Positions 1 through 9,699 are shown, numbered from the stretch's first letter. The stretch is 64,000 bases of DNA from Prevotella sp. P5-92 (GCF_002251245.1 NZ_NPJG01000007.1:124001-188000); one strand, 5' to 3'. Numbers and translations are program-made. The notes: generated by a model from the letters alone, not told the origin.

Positions 1-16
1 AATAAACGTTTCATTA

Positions 17-1003
17 TCAGATATTTTGTATTTCTTTATTAAATTTATTCTTTTCGTTTTCCTGTGTCTCGATAGAACCGTAGATATAATACGTGATGAA
101 GAAGACAACACTTCTCGTCATCACTTCTACAAAGCCGGCAAAAGCCATGGCAATGGCCGTAAGGGGAACTATATAGGAAGGCATGCCGAGAGGGTCGCCA
201 AAGAGCAGTCCGAGGTTGGCTTGGAAGTTGGCTATTGCCACAACGATAGCTGGCAAGCAGATGACGGCCGACACGAGAGAAATGACCAATGTGGCCATTA
301 TTAACGATGTGATGATTATTCCAAGATGGCGGAATCCATCACGATAACTGCTCCATGCCGAAGGCCAGAACTTCGCATTTGGTGTAAGGATATATTTCAT
401 AACGACATGGAATAGTGGAGCGGCGAATACGAGTGTTATGAAGAATGCCGCCATGTTGGAGGCATAAGATGAGATTAGAGTCTCGCCTCCCATTTTGTTG
501 ATGCCTACAGTGATGCCATAGACGATAGCGGTCACGATGATAGCCATTATATCCGCGAGTAAGAGAGTGCCAAGGAATGCCTTTATGGTACGCCATGCCC
601 ATTGTCGCGAGAACTCTATGAGTCGTTTAGGTATCGGTATGACTCCTGTATCTTTATGTTCGGCTAAGAGGCGGAACATGCAAGAGTAAGTGGCAGACTC
701 CATCAGTCCTCCTACGATGAAGGCGAGCAGGGAGACAGCGAACACAACCATATAGTTGTCGAACAAGAGAGGCATGCTGTCTGGATTGACGAGGGCAGTG
801 AGGTTAAGCCGAGGATATTGTATCACGGCAATAGTGCCAAGAATGCTAACGCAAACGGCAAACAGCGTCGCAGGAAGCCATGAAGCCTTGACTATGCGAC
901 GGAAGTTAGATAAGTACAGTTGGCAGCCTTTTCTGACGCAAGAACGCGAGCTGCGGACCCTAAAAAGGGCATCTTTACTGGTTTTTTCCATTTTTTTATG
1001 CAT
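17..1003 (-). CDS. multi-pass membrane protein of unknown function
   Basis: I do not recognise a named family. The 328-residue protein has a basic N-terminus (residues 1-40, many Arg/Lys) followed by about six hydrophobic stretches near residues 42-62, 84-102, 141-166, 182-205, 226-258 and 277-308, so it is an inner-membrane protein. No catalytic motif, signal peptide or transporter signature is visible. The C-terminus is short and charged (ETQENEKNK), probably cytoplasmic. It is transcribed away from the oxidoreductase gene, and the two promoters overlap in a small inverted repeat at 1019-1054. A start four codons later (MEK) is equally possible. Proteins of this look are common next to housekeeping genes in Prevotella and Bacteroides; that context comparison is from memory. 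Confidence 0.75.
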   Translation of the reverse strand: MHKKMEKTSKDALFRVRSSRSCVRKGCQLYLSNFRRIVKASWLPATLFAVCVSILGTIAVIQYPRLNLTALVNPDSMPLLFDNYMVVFAVSLLAFIVGGLMESATYSCMFRLLAEHKDTGVIPIPKRLIEFSRQWAWRTIKAFLGTLLLADIMAIIVTAIVYGITVGINKMGGETLISSYASNMAAFFITLVFAAPLFHVVMKYILTPNAKFWPSAWSSYRDGFRHLGIIITSLIMATLVISLVSAVICLPAIVVAIANFQANLGLLFGDPLGMPSYIVPLTAIAMAFAGFVEVMTRSVVFFITYYIYGSIETQENEKNKFNKEIQNI

Positions 1004-1018
1004 TTATTTTCTTTCGGA

Positions 1019-1054
1019 GTTGCAAAGATAATAATTTTTTGTTATCTTTGCCAA
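1019..1054. promoter_or_regulatory. overlapping divergent promoters in an inverted repeat
   Basis: The rightward promoter reads GTTG at 1019-1022, 20 nt, then TATCTTTG at 1043-1050. The leftward one reads TTGG (complement of 1051-1054), 20 nt, then TATCTTTG (complement of 1023-1030). Each -7 box lies inside the other promoter's spacer, so the two polymerases should exclude each other. The boxes fit the Bacteroidota primary sigma consensus TTTG-N19-21-TAnnTTTG. Confidence 0.6.
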
Positions 1055-1071
1055 CAATATTAATACTTATT

Positions 1072-2055
1072 ATGAAAATATTGAAATGGGGCTTCATCGG
1101 ATGTGGTGAAGTGACAGAAAAAAAGAGCGGTCCGGCGTTTAGTGAAGTACCCGGTTCCACGGTAGAGGCAGTGATGAGCCGAAGCGAGAAAAACGCACGC
1201 CGATATGCCGAAAAACACGGTATCGGGAAGTGGTACACCGACGCACAGGAGATAATCGACGACCCGGACATCAATGCCATATATATTGCGACGCCTCCGT
1301 CGAGTCATGCCACCTTTGCTATCATGGCTATGAAGGCGGGCAAACCAGTGTATGTGGAGAAACCACTGGCAGCGAACTACGAGGACTGCTCACGTATCAA
1401 CAGGGTGAGCGAGGAGACCCGTGTGCCTTGTTTCGTGGCATACTATCGCCGATATTTGCCGTATTTCCAGAAGGTGAAACAGATTATCACCGATGGGACT
1501 ATTGGCAACGTGATGAATGTGCAGATACGTTTTGCCGTTCCTCCGCGCGATCTGGACTATTCACATCCAGAGAATCTTCCCTGGAGACTGCAGCCTGACA
1601 TTGCCGGAGGCGGATATTTCTACGACCTCGCCCCGCACCAGCTCGACCTGCTGCAGGATATGTTTGGAGTGATAGTGGATGCTGACGGGATATGCGCTAA
1701 TCGCGCGGGATTATATAATGTGGAAGACTCTGTAAGCGCATGCTTCAGATTTGAGAGTGGACTGCCCGGGAGTGGCTCGTGGTGTTTCGTGGCGCATGAG
1801 TCGGCCAAGGAAGACCGCATAGAGGTGATAGGCGACAAAGGACAGTTGAGCTTCTCGGTGTTCAACTACGACCCGATATGTCTTCATACTCTCGAAGGGA
1901 AGCAAAGCCTTGTTGTACCCAATCCTCCTTATGTTCAGTATCCTCTGATAAAGAGTGTGATAGAACATCTTCAGGGCCTTGGCGTTTGCTCGTGTACAAG
2001 TATCTCTGCTACACCAGTTAACTGGGTTATGGATCGTATTCTCGGAAAGTTCTGA
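1072..2055 (+). CDS. Gfo/Idh/MocA family NAD(P)-dependent oxidoreductase
   Basis: A 327-residue cytoplasmic oxidoreductase of the glucose-fructose oxidoreductase family. The Rossmann nucleotide-binding motif GFIGCGEV is at residues 7-14 and the conserved EKP catalytic-region motif (YVEKPLA) at about 94-100, followed by the alpha/beta substrate-binding domain. The ATG at 1072 was chosen over an upstream in-frame start at 1039, because the -7 promoter box at 1043-1050 lies inside that extension and the Rossmann fold then begins at residue 4. Family members oxidise or epimerise sugars, sugar acids or inositols. The substrate cannot be read from the sequence, and the neighbours give no sugar pathway. 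The C-terminal half is typical, with no obvious truncation. Confidence 0.85.
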   Translation: MKILKWGFIGCGEVTEKKSGPAFSEVPGSTVEAVMSRSEKNARRYAEKHGIGKWYTDAQEIIDDPDINAIYIATPPSSHATFAIMAMKAGKPVYVEKPLAANYEDCSRINRVSEETRVPCFVAYYRRYLPYFQKVKQIITDGTIGNVMNVQIRFAVPPRDLDYSHPENLPWRLQPDIAGGGYFYDLAPHQLDLLQDMFGVIVDADGICANRAGLYNVEDSVSACFRFESGLPGSGSWCFVAHESAKEDRIEVIGDKGQLSFSVFNYDPICLHTLEGKQSLVVPNPPYVQYPLIKSVIEHLQGLGVCSCTSISATPVNWVMDRILGKF

Positions 2056-2073
2056 TAGAAAGCCATTGAAACA

Positions 2074-3168
2074 ATGATAAAGGAGATATACATTGCAGTA
2101 AAGAGGATGGTGATGACAGTCTTATTCATGGCTGTGGTCGCTGTGAATGCTGTAGCCGATGAAGAAAAGGAGAATGCCTTTGGCACAATAAAGCGTACCG
2201 TCAGAGTTTTCGGCGCCATCGATACTGCATATATTGAACCCCAGCATTATAACTACGCGTTTATGCTACAGACGACATATAACGTGGACCTCTATTGGCT
2301 GAGGAGCAGCAACGGACAGAGCGTGATGCTTTCGCCTGACAGGGCTCTTCGACTCGGACCCTATTTCGGATGGCGCTGGCTCTTCTTAGGATACACATTC
2401 GAACTGAAGAATATTGGCGTTAAGGACAATAAGCTCAAGAAGGAGTTCGCGCTCAGTCTGTACAGTTCGCAGATAGGCGTCGATCTCTTTTATCGCCGAA
2501 CTGGCAACGACTATAAGATCAGAAAGGCAGATTTTGGAGAAAACGTGGATGTGAGTAGGTTGAAGAACGTGGATTTCGGCGGATTGAACGCAGGTATCAC
2601 CGGACTGAATCTCTATTATATATTCAATCATAACCGTTTCTCTTATCCGGCAGCTTTCTCACAAAGCACGATACAGAAGGTGAGTTGCGGATCATGGATG
2701 GCGGGAGTGGGATATACACGACAGAGTCTTGATCTGGACCATGATAAACTACAAAAGGTGGTGGAGACAGCCTGCCAGAACCAACAGGTGAAGATAGACA
2801 GCAGTTTGATGTTCAACAGCGTGAAGTTCTACGACCTGAATATCTCAGCAGGATATGCGTATAACTGGGTGTTTGCCAAAAACTGCCTGCTTAGCTCGAG
2901 TCTCTCGGCCGCCTTAGCATACAAGAAGTCGATAGGAGATGTTGGACCAGACGAAACCAATAACTTCACGTTCAAGAACTTCGATATCGACGGGATAATG
3001 CGTGTGGGATTCATATACAATAACATGAGATGGTACACTGGAGGCAACGTGATACTTCATAGTTATAACTATCACAAGTCGAGATTCCAGACAAATAATA
3101 TCTTCGGCAGTCTTAACGTGTTCTTAGGATTGAACTTCGGCTTGAAAAAAGGGTATAGAAAGAAATGA
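2074..3168 (+). CDS. DUF4421 family secreted or outer-membrane protein
   Basis: A 364-residue protein with an N-terminal signal peptide (basic start, hydrophobic residues 11-24, cleavage near residues 27-28). The rest is rich in alternating hydrophobic/aromatic strands (YNYAFMLQTTYNVDLYWL, GPYFGWRWLFLGYTFEL), as expected for an outer-membrane beta-barrel. I assign it to DUF4421 from the TAYIEPQHYNYAFML-like start and the GPYFGWRW motif; function is unknown. It follows the oxidoreductase by 18 nt and overlaps the DUF1460 gene by 4 nt (ATGA), so the two envelope proteins are probably translationally coupled and act together. Confidence 0.75.
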   Translation: MIKEIYIAVKRMVMTVLFMAVVAVNAVADEEKENAFGTIKRTVRVFGAIDTAYIEPQHYNYAFMLQTTYNVDLYWLRSSNGQSVMLSPDRALRLGPYFGWRWLFLGYTFELKNIGVKDNKLKKEFALSLYSSQIGVDLFYRRTGNDYKIRKADFGENVDVSRLKNVDFGGLNAGITGLNLYYIFNHNRFSYPAAFSQSTIQKVSCGSWMAGVGYTRQSLDLDHDKLQKVVETACQNQQVKIDSSLMFNSVKFYDLNISAGYAYNWVFAKNCLLSSSLSAALAYKKSIGDVGPDETNNFTFKNFDIDGIMRVGFIYNNMRWYTGGNVILHSYNYHKSRFQTNNIFGSLNVFLGLNFGLKKGYRKK

Positions 3169-4028
3169 GAATTATATTAAAGATAATATGTCTCTTCGCG
3201 GGACTTTCATGTGCAGGACACGCCAAGGCATTCAGCGTGATAGATACCGACGCTGACAGCATCTTCGTGGAAAAAGTTCTGAAACAAGCAAAGTCTTTGG
3301 CAAAAGGCGAGAACAAGACACTGTTTTTTGCCCGGAAGCTAATAGGCAGACCTTATGTGGCACACACACTTGAAGTGGCTGACCCAGAGTGTCTCGTCGT
3401 GAATACACGACAGCTCGACTGTACCACACTTGTGGAAAATGCCACCGCACTCACCTTGTGCGCTTCACGAGGAAAATGCCGATATGGCGACTACAAGAAG
3501 ATGCTCTTGGCCTTGCGCTACCGCGATGGAGTGATGGCAGGATATGCGAGTCGCCTTCATTATTTCTCAGAGTGGATTGAAGACAACACAAGACGAGGAA
3601 TGGTGGAAGAAAGACAAAGCAGTCAAACACCATTCACCCACGTGCAGAAGATACGCCTCGGATTCATGAGCGACAATCCCGAGAAATATGATATGCTCAG
3701 ACGACACCCTGAAATGATAGAGGAGATAAGACGACAGGAACAGAGAATGGAGGGCATGGAACGCAGATACATACCCAAGACACAGCTCTACGACACGCCA
3801 GCTCTGAGAAAGGCTGTTGCCGATGGGGATATCATCGCCATTACCACCAATAAAAAGGGACTCGACATAGCCCATGTGGGTATAGCGGTATGGAAACGCG
3901 ACGGCCTATACCTGCTCAATGCCTCTATGATATATAAGAAGGTAGTGGAAGACAGTAGGACGTTGGCTGAATATATGAAAGGGCGGAAGACGTTTACCGG
4001 GATAAGAGTAATACGGATAAGAAGTTGA
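3165..4028 (+). CDS. DUF1460 NlpC/P60-like amidase
   Basis: A 287-residue exported protein; residues 1-22 form a signal peptide. The motif RQLDCTTLVE places a candidate catalytic cysteine at residue 86, and IAHVGIAVW places a histidine at residue 237. This is the Cys-His arrangement of NlpC/P60-type peptidoglycan amidases, to which DUF1460 proteins are structurally related. The long charged insert (residues 140-210) between the two is usual for the family. It probably trims cell-wall peptides in the periplasm; the precise bond cut is not known from sequence. The ATGA overlap with the DUF4421 gene suggests a functional pair. Confidence 0.8.
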   Translation: MRIILKIICLFAGLSCAGHAKAFSVIDTDADSIFVEKVLKQAKSLAKGENKTLFFARKLIGRPYVAHTLEVADPECLVVNTRQLDCTTLVENATALTLCASRGKCRYGDYKKMLLALRYRDGVMAGYASRLHYFSEWIEDNTRRGMVEERQSSQTPFTHVQKIRLGFMSDNPEKYDMLRRHPEMIEEIRRQEQRMEGMERRYIPKTQLYDTPALRKAVADGDIIAITTNKKGLDIAHVGIAVWKRDGLYLLNASMIYKKVVEDSRTLAEYMKGRKTFTGIRVIRIRS

Positions 4029-4072
4029 ACAAATAAATCACTTAAGTATATAATTTAATAAATTGAAGAAAT

Positions 4073-4456
4073 ATGGAATTACCTGATTTTATGAGTTATG
4101 CCAACAAGTTTTCAGCAAGTGACTTCGTTGACAAGATTTCGAAAATTGCCAAAAGGGCAGGTGCAAAACTGGTTTATGCAGCGTTGATTCTTTACTACAC
4201 GCTGCAAAGTGAAAAGGTGTCGAAGGCAGACAAGGCTCTCATCATAGGCGCTCTTGGATATTTGATAAGTCCACTCGACGCCATTCCAGATGCTATTCCT
4301 ATTGTAGGACTGACCGACGACGTAGGAGTACTGATCTATGTACTTCGCAAGGTGTGGGTAAACGTTGAACCTGAGATAAAAGACAGGGCTAAGGAAAGAC
4401 TGACCAAATGGTTTGACGAAGACGAAATGAAGGAAATAGACGACCTGGGACTTTAA
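4073..4456 (+). CDS. YkvA family (DUF1232) small membrane protein
   Basis: A 127-residue protein carrying the DUF1232 core [24 protein letters not shown] around residues 58-82, with the conserved SPLDAIPD segment that defines YkvA proteins. The core is hydrophobic and probably membrane-associated; the C-terminus is charged and helical. Function is unknown in the family. It sits 4 nt before engB, so the two are probably co-transcribed. Confidence 0.85.
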   Translation: MELPDFMSYANKFSASDFVDKISKIAKRAGAKLVYAALILYYTLQSEKVSKADKALIIGALGYLISPLDAIPDAIPIVGLTDDVGVLIYVLRKVWVNVEPEIKDRAKERLTKWFDEDEMKEIDDLGL

Positions 4457-4460
4457 GCTT

Positions 4461-5075
4461 ATGGAAATAAAAACTGCAGAATTTGTCATCTCGGCACCAA
4501 CGTTCACCATGTGTCCCGATGACAATAAGCCTGAGTATGCTTTTATAGGAAGGTCTAATGTGGGCAAGTCGAGCCTCATCAACATGCTATGCCGAAACAA
4601 GAAGTTGGCAAAGACCTCGGCTACACCCGGAAAGACACTGCTCATCAACCACTTTATCATCAACAAAGAGTGGTATCTCGTCGATCTACCTGGTTATGGT
4701 TACGCCAAACGCTCCAAGACAGAGATAGCCAAACTCGACCAAATGATTCGTGGATATATATTGCAACGACAGCAGTTGGTGAATGTGTTTGTGTTGGTGG
4801 ACGTGAGACTCGAACCACAAAACATTGATATAGAATTTATCAACTGGCTGGGTCAAAGTAGCATACCGTTCACTATAGTGTTTACGAAGGCAGACAAGTT
4901 GCCCGTGACCCGGGTACAGTCGAATGTGGCCGCGTATAAGCGGAAGCTGTCAGAGACATGGGAAGAGATGCCGCCAATGTTTATTACGTCGAGTGAGAAA
5001 CGCGACGGACGCGATGAACTGCTCGATTATATCGATTCAATAAACAAACAGCTCAAGGAGGCTGACAAGGAATAG
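4461..5075 (+). CDS. engB: ribosome biogenesis GTPase EngB (YihA/YsxC)
   Basis: A 204-residue TRAFAC GTPase needed for late assembly of the large ribosomal subunit. Visible motifs are G1 GRSNVGKS at residues 30-37, the SATPGKT switch region at about 53-59, G3 [10 protein letters not shown] at about 75-84, G4 TKAD at 142-145, and a TSSEK G5-like segment near residue 176. Length matches EngB, which is essentially a lone G domain. The next gene's ATG follows the stop codon directly, so engB and the ABC-F gene are surely one transcript. Confidence 0.95.
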   Translation: MEIKTAEFVISAPTFTMCPDDNKPEYAFIGRSNVGKSSLINMLCRNKKLAKTSATPGKTLLINHFIINKEWYLVDLPGYGYAKRSKTEIAKLDQMIRGYILQRQQLVNVFVLVDVRLEPQNIDIEFINWLGQSSIPFTIVFTKADKLPVTRVQSNVAAYKRKLSETWEEMPPMFITSSEKRDGRDELLDYIDSINKQLKEADKE

Positions 5076-6863
5076 ATGGGTACAGAGACTCCAATGTTAG
5101 AGGTCAGAAACCTCACAAAGTCGTTTGGTTCGCTGGTGCTGTTTGAGAATATCTGTTTCAGCGTGGCTCAAGGACAGAAGGTGGGACTGATAGCCAAGAA
5201 CGGAACCGGCAAGTCAACGCTTCTCTCCATCATCGCAGGACATGAAGGAGCAGACAGAGGTAGCGTGGTATTTCGTCGCGATGTAAAAGTGGGATTTCTC
5301 GAACAGTCACCTCGCTTCGATCCGGAAGAGTCGGTGCTTGACGCTTGTTTCAACCACAAAGGAGAAGAGGAAAAGGTGCTGAAGGCAAAACAGGTGCTAA
5401 CACAGCTGAAGATCAATGACCTCTTGCAACCCATGGGACAACTCAGTGGTGGACAACAGAAGCGTGTGGCACTTGCCAATGCCTTGATAAACGAGCCCGA
5501 CATACTCATTCTCGACGAACCCACCAACCATCTCGACCTCGAGATGATTGAATGGCTCGAGGACTTCTTGTCCAGAGGACGAAAGACGCTCCTCATGGTA
5601 ACCCACGACCGTTTCTTTCTCGATAGGGTATGCTCGGTGATCATTGAACTCGACGACCGTCAGACATACACCTATCGAGGCAATTTCTCATATTATCTGG
5701 AGAAACGCCAGGAGCGTATCGACGCACGACGTGCAGAGATAGCAAGAGCCAATAACCTCTATCGTACTGAGCTTGAATGGATGAGGCGACAGCCACAGGC
5801 ACGAGGACATAAGGCACGCTATCGCGAGGAAGCGTTCTACGAACTGGAAAAGGTGGCAAAGCAAAGGATGGAAGAGAGGCAGATGAGACTGAAGTCGTCG
5901 AACGTGTATATTGGTAGTAAGATTTTTGAATGTCAGTATATCACAAAAGTCTTCGACGACAAGAAGGTGATAATGCGCGACTTCTACTATAACTTCAACC
6001 GTTTCGAGAAGATGGGCATAGTTGGCAATAACGGTACGGGAAAGTCAACTTTCGTGAAGATGCTGCTCGGAGAACTGCACCCCGACAACGGAAAAATAGT
6101 AGTGGGAGAGACAGTGCGTTTTGGCTATTTCTCGCAGGAAGGACTGAAGTTTAACGATACACAAAAGGTGATTGATGTGATTACAGACATTGCCGACTAT
6201 GTGGATCTCGGCAATGGCAAGCATCTTTCCGCATCGCAACTTCTACAGCATTTCCTCTTCACTCCAGAACAGCAGTATAATTATGTAAGCAAACTCAGCG
6301 GAGGAGAGAAACGAAAACTTTATCTCTGTACCGTGTTGATGCGAAATCCCAACTTCCTCGTACTTGACGAACCCACCAACGACCTTGACATCACCACACT
6401 AAGCATACTTGAGGAGTATTTGCAGGACTTCCCGGGATGTGTGATAGTGGTGAGCCACGACCGTTTCTTTATGGACCGTGTGGTAGATCATCTACTCGTG
6501 TTCAAGGGCGACGGAGTGATCAACGACTTCCCAGGAAACTACAGCCAGTACAGGGAGTGGTCAGCATTGCAGTCGAAGGAGACGGAGAAGGCTAAAGACA
6601 ATGAATCCAAAGAGAAGAAAACAGCAGCTTCGTACCGTAACGATACTCGTAGGAAACTGTCGTTCAAAGAGAAAAGGGAGTTTGAACAGCTTGAGAAAGA
6701 AATAGCCTCGCTCGAGGCAGAGCGGAAGACACTCGAGGAACAACTGTGCAGCGGAACACTATCAGTGGATGAACTGACAGAGAAAAGCCGACGATTGCCA
6801 ATGCTCAAGGAAGAACTCGAAGAGAAAGAGATGAGATGGCTTGAACTGAGCGAGTTCGCTTGA
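5076..6863 (+). CDS. ABC-F family ATPase (Uup-like)
   Basis: A 595-residue soluble protein with two ABC ATPase domains and no membrane segments. Domain 1 has Walker A AKNGTGKST (40-48), signature LSGGQ (123-127) and Walker B ILILDEPTNHLD (about 143-154). A charged linker rich in Arg/Glu follows, then domain 2 with VGNNGTGKST, LSGGEKRKL and LVLDEPTNDLD. The last 80 residues form a coiled coil (FEQLEKEIASLEAERKTLEE), which favours the Uup-type branch over EttA. ABC-F proteins act on ribosomes or on branched DNA intermediates; which applies here cannot be settled by reading. It begins immediately after the engB stop codon. Confidence 0.9.
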   Translation: MGTETPMLEVRNLTKSFGSLVLFENICFSVAQGQKVGLIAKNGTGKSTLLSIIAGHEGADRGSVVFRRDVKVGFLEQSPRFDPEESVLDACFNHKGEEEKVLKAKQVLTQLKINDLLQPMGQLSGGQQKRVALANALINEPDILILDEPTNHLDLEMIEWLEDFLSRGRKTLLMVTHDRFFLDRVCSVIIELDDRQTYTYRGNFSYYLEKRQERIDARRAEIARANNLYRTELEWMRRQPQARGHKARYREEAFYELEKVAKQRMEERQMRLKSSNVYIGSKIFECQYITKVFDDKKVIMRDFYYNFNRFEKMGIVGNNGTGKSTFVKMLLGELHPDNGKIVVGETVRFGYFSQEGLKFNDTQKVIDVITDIADYVDLGNGKHLSASQLLQHFLFTPEQQYNYVSKLSGGEKRKLYLCTVLMRNPNFLVLDEPTNDLDITTLSILEEYLQDFPGCVIVVSHDRFFMDRVVDHLLVFKGDGVINDFPGNYSQYREWSALQSKETEKAKDNESKEKKTAASYRNDTRRKLSFKEKREFEQLEKEIASLEAERKTLEEQLCSGTLSVDELTEKSRRLPMLKEELEEKEMRWLELSEFA

Positions 6864-6906
6864 TACCTTAATAAGGGATAATCATGTGTAATATAATCAA
6901 AAGTTA

Positions 6907-7509
6907 ATGGACAAGTACCCTTCACAACTATTGGAAAAGGCAGTGAACGAGATATCGCGACTCCCAGGTATAGGGCGCAAGACGGCATTGCGTCTTTCAC
7001 TGCATTTGTTACGTCAGGAGACTGCAACTGTTGACACGCTGTGTAATGCCCTCTACAACCTGAGACACGACGTGAAATATTGCAGTGTGTGTCATAACAT
7101 CAGCGACGACGACGTGTGTCCAATATGCCAGGATAAGCGTCGAGACAACACTATCTTGTGTGTAGTAGAAAACGTTCAGGACGTGATGGCGATAGAAAAC
7201 ACACAGCAATATGCAGGACTGTATCATGTTTTAGGCGGAATAATATCGCCAATGGATGGCGTAGGACCGTCAGACCTCAATATCGACTCGTTAGTAAGCA
7301 GAGTGGAAGAAGGTGAGGTAAAAGAAGTGATACTCGCCTTGTCGTCAACTATGGAAGGCGACACCACGAATTTCTATCTTTCCCGAAGACTGCAAAAGAC
7401 AGGAGTGAAGGTGACGGTAATAGCAAGAGGCATCTCGGTGGGAAATGAACTCGAATATACCGACGAGGTGACACTCGGCCGTTCAATCATTAATCGTACA
7501 CCTATTTAA
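6907..7509 (+). CDS. recR: recombination protein RecR
   Basis: A 200-residue protein of the RecFOR gap-repair pathway that clamps DNA and helps load RecA. In order: helix-hairpin-helix [12 protein letters not shown] (19-30), a four-cysteine zinc finger (Cys 59, 62, 71, 74), and a Toprim domain beginning with [15 protein letters not shown]. Length is exactly typical. It lies 43 nt downstream of the ABC-F gene and 10 nt upstream of a small membrane protein gene. Confidence 0.96.
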   Translation: MDKYPSQLLEKAVNEISRLPGIGRKTALRLSLHLLRQETATVDTLCNALYNLRHDVKYCSVCHNISDDDVCPICQDKRRDNTILCVVENVQDVMAIENTQQYAGLYHVLGGIISPMDGVGPSDLNIDSLVSRVEEGEVKEVILALSSTMEGDTTNFYLSRRLQKTGVKVTVIARGISVGNELEYTDEVTLGRSIINRTPI

Positions 7510-7519
7510 TATATATAAG

Positions 7520-7942
7520 ATGAGAAATACTTCAAACAAACTAAAGACACTATATGCCGCGTCGATAGCGGTGGCGATAGCCATTACAGCAGTCTATGAG
7601 GCAAACGTGCTCGCTGCTGGAGACAAGGCAGGCGACGACGTGCTGGAATACTATTGTACCACGATGATGGAACTGTTGACAATAATACTCATACCTCTCG
7701 CACTGCGATTGTTCAAGTTCGACAAAGTGAGGAATAAACTGATAAAGGGTGGGGAAGAGACGCTGTTGAAGATGGCATCGCTGCGTATGGCACTCATCGC
7801 CTTGCCGATGATAGTCAACACGACGCTATACTATCTCTTTATGTCAACTACCTTCGGATATATGTCAATAATATGCCTCATTTGTATGGCTTTCATCTAT
7901 CCAAGTGAGAACCGTTGCAAATCGGAAATAGCAGACGAATGA
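7520..7942 (+). CDS. small four-helix membrane protein, unknown
   Basis: A 140-residue protein with about four hydrophobic helices (near residues 8-26, 50-66, 92-112 and 114-130) and a basic loop after the second helix. No family motif is recognised. It is sandwiched between recR and a glycosyltransferase, and its stop codon overlaps the next start (ATGA at 7939). Translational coupling suggests it works with, or is merely co-regulated with, the glycosyltransferase, perhaps as a membrane partner. Confidence 0.65.
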   Translation: MRNTSNKLKTLYAASIAVAIAITAVYEANVLAAGDKAGDDVLEYYCTTMMELLTIILIPLALRLFKFDKVRNKLIKGGEETLLKMASLRMALIALPMIVNTTLYYLFMSTTFGYMSIICLICMAFIYPSENRCKSEIADE

Positions 7943-9126
7943 AAAAGTTAACAGTAATCATAGTAAACTATAACGTCTGCCACTTCTTGTTGCAGTGCAT
8001 AGACAGTCTCGACAAAGCCCTAAAAGATATTGAGGCTGAGATAGTCGTCGTGGACAACCACTCGCGCGACAATTCGGTGGCGGCCTTACATAAGCATTAT
8101 CCCCATGTGAGAGTGGTAGAGAATCTTCATAATGTGGGATTCTCAAAGGCAAACAATATTGCCATAAGACAGACAACAGGCGAGTATGTATTGCTGCTCA
8201 ATCCAGATACCATTGTGGCAGAAAACGCAATAAGTGATGTGATAGACTTTCTCGATGCACATCCTGACAGTGGTGCCTTAGGAGTGATGATGCTTAATGC
8301 AGACGGAACCTTGGCTCCCGAGTCACGCCGGGGAGTGCCATCGCCACTAATTTCGTTCTACAAACTAAGTGGACTGTGCGACATGTTTCCGCATAACAGA
8401 CGGCTGGGACGATATTATTTAGGCTACCTTCCATGGGATAGTCCACAGAAGATAGAGATAGTGAGCGGAGCCTTCTGTATGCTCAGAAGAAGCGCACTTG
8501 ACAATGTAGGACTCCTCGATGAGGACTTCTTTATGTATGGCGAGGATATAGACCTCTCGTATCGTTTGCTCCTCGGAGGATATGTCAACTGGTATTTCCC
8601 GACACAGATATTGCATTATAAGGGAGAGAGCACCCACAAGTCGTCGTTCAGGTATGTACACGTATTCTATAATGCTATGCTGATTTTTTTCCGAAAGCAT
8701 TACAGTCATCTTGGCATGCTCATCACGCTGCCTATTAAGATGGCGATATGGGTGAAGGCACTGTTGGCTCTTGTTACTATGGTCACCACACGCATGCGTC
8801 GGTCTCTTGGTTTTGCCGTTGTGCGCAACATTGCCATGACAGGCGACTTTGTTTTCATTGGCTTGAAAACGATGACTGATGCCTGCCGAGACATCAGCAG
8901 GAAGCACGGACTCAATGCCATATATCTTGATAAGGCTGACCCTATATATATTAATAAGGTGTTAGAGAAGACCAAAAACAAAACCACACTCGTGTTTGAC
9001 CCACAGTCAATCAGCTATCGAGAGATGCTAAGCTTGATGAGACAGATGAAGAACAAAAAGGTAAACATTGGCACTTACCAATACCTCACAGGAAGTATAA
9101 TAACACATAGCGAGATAATACAATGA
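7939..9126 (+). CDS. GT2 glycosyltransferase, rhamnosyltransferase-like
   Basis: A 395-residue GT-A enzyme. The N-terminal fold is clear: VIIVNYN, then VVDNHSRDNS, NVGFSKANN and the metal-binding LLNPDT (DxD-like) segment. A later MYGEDIDLSYRL carries the conserved acidic ED acceptor-side motif typical of WbbL-like rhamnosyltransferases. Residues after about 260 hold one or two hydrophobic helices, likely membrane anchoring. The start at 7939 was chosen because it gives the ATGA overlap with the preceding gene and places VIIVNYN at the usual distance from the N-terminus; an in-frame start 24 nt upstream is less likely. It is coupled by a second ATGA overlap to the acetyltransferase gene. The acceptor is presumably a surface glycan. 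Confidence 0.85.
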   Translation: MKKLTVIIVNYNVCHFLLQCIDSLDKALKDIEAEIVVVDNHSRDNSVAALHKHYPHVRVVENLHNVGFSKANNIAIRQTTGEYVLLLNPDTIVAENAISDVIDFLDAHPDSGALGVMMLNADGTLAPESRRGVPSPLISFYKLSGLCDMFPHNRRLGRYYLGYLPWDSPQKIEIVSGAFCMLRRSALDNVGLLDEDFFMYGEDIDLSYRLLLGGYVNWYFPTQILHYKGESTHKSSFRYVHVFYNAMLIFFRKHYSHLGMLITLPIKMAIWVKALLALVTMVTTRMRRSLGFAVVRNIAMTGDFVFIGLKTMTDACRDISRKHGLNAIYLDKADPIYINKVLEKTKNKTTLVFDPQSISYREMLSLMRQMKNKKVNIGTYQYLTGSIITHSEIIQ

Positions 9127-9626
9127 CAGAAGTAAGACTGAGAGCTATAGAGCCAGAAGACCTCGACGAGATATATAACATAGAAAACCAATTGGAGATG
9201 TGGACCGTGGGTTATAGCAATGCCCCTTATTCACGCTATCTGCTGCACGACTACATCGCAAATACCACAAGCGATATCTATGCCGAACGACAGCTGAGGC
9301 TGATGGTGGAAAACGAAAAAGGCGAGATAGTGGGCATTGCCGACCTCAACGATTTCGAACCACGACACAACCGGGCGGAAATGGGTATTGTGGTAAAAAA
9401 AGATGAACGTGGAAAGGGATATGCACGGGCAATGGTAGAAAAATTACTGGAATATGCCCGGACAGTGATACATCTTCATCAGGTATATGTAGTGATTTCT
9501 GAAAGCAATGAGTCGGCCTTGCATCTCTTTAGGGAAATGGGCTTTTATGACAAAAATGTACTCGAAGATTGGATTTTTGACGGACAAAAATATAGGAATG
9601 CTGTCTTTTTGCACTTTTTTTTGTAA
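9123..9626 (+). CDS. GNAT family N-acetyltransferase
   Basis: A 167-residue acetyl-CoA-dependent acetyltransferase. The pyrophosphate-binding loop is visible as KKDERGKGYARAMVEKLL (Q/RxxGxG/A motif), followed by the conserved beta-strand HQVYVVISESNESALHLFREMGF. The arrangement resembles the RimJ/RimL/SpeG group. Substrate unknown: protein N-termini, polyamines or sugar amines are all possible. It overlaps the glycosyltransferase gene by 4 nt, which makes acetylation of a glycan precursor a reasonable but unproven guess. A tRNA promoter begins about 16 nt after the stop. Confidence 0.85.
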   Translation: MTEVRLRAIEPEDLDEIYNIENQLEMWTVGYSNAPYSRYLLHDYIANTTSDIYAERQLRLMVENEKGEIVGIADLNDFEPRHNRAEMGIVVKKDERGKGYARAMVEKLLEYARTVIHLHQVYVVISESNESALHLFREMGFYDKNVLEDWIFDGQKYRNAVFLHFFL

Positions 9627-9641
9627 ATTCTTGCCAAAAAA

Positions 9642-9673
9642 TTTGGTGGTATCAAAAAATAGTCGTACCTTTG
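9642..9673 (+). promoter_or_regulatory. promoter of the tRNA-Asp pair
   Basis: TTTG at 9642-9645, 20 nt, then TACCTTTG at 9666-9673. Transcription should start near 9680, about 20 nt ahead of the first tRNA. Confidence 0.65.
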
Positions 9674-9699
9674 CACCCGCAAATAAGGAACAACACATT

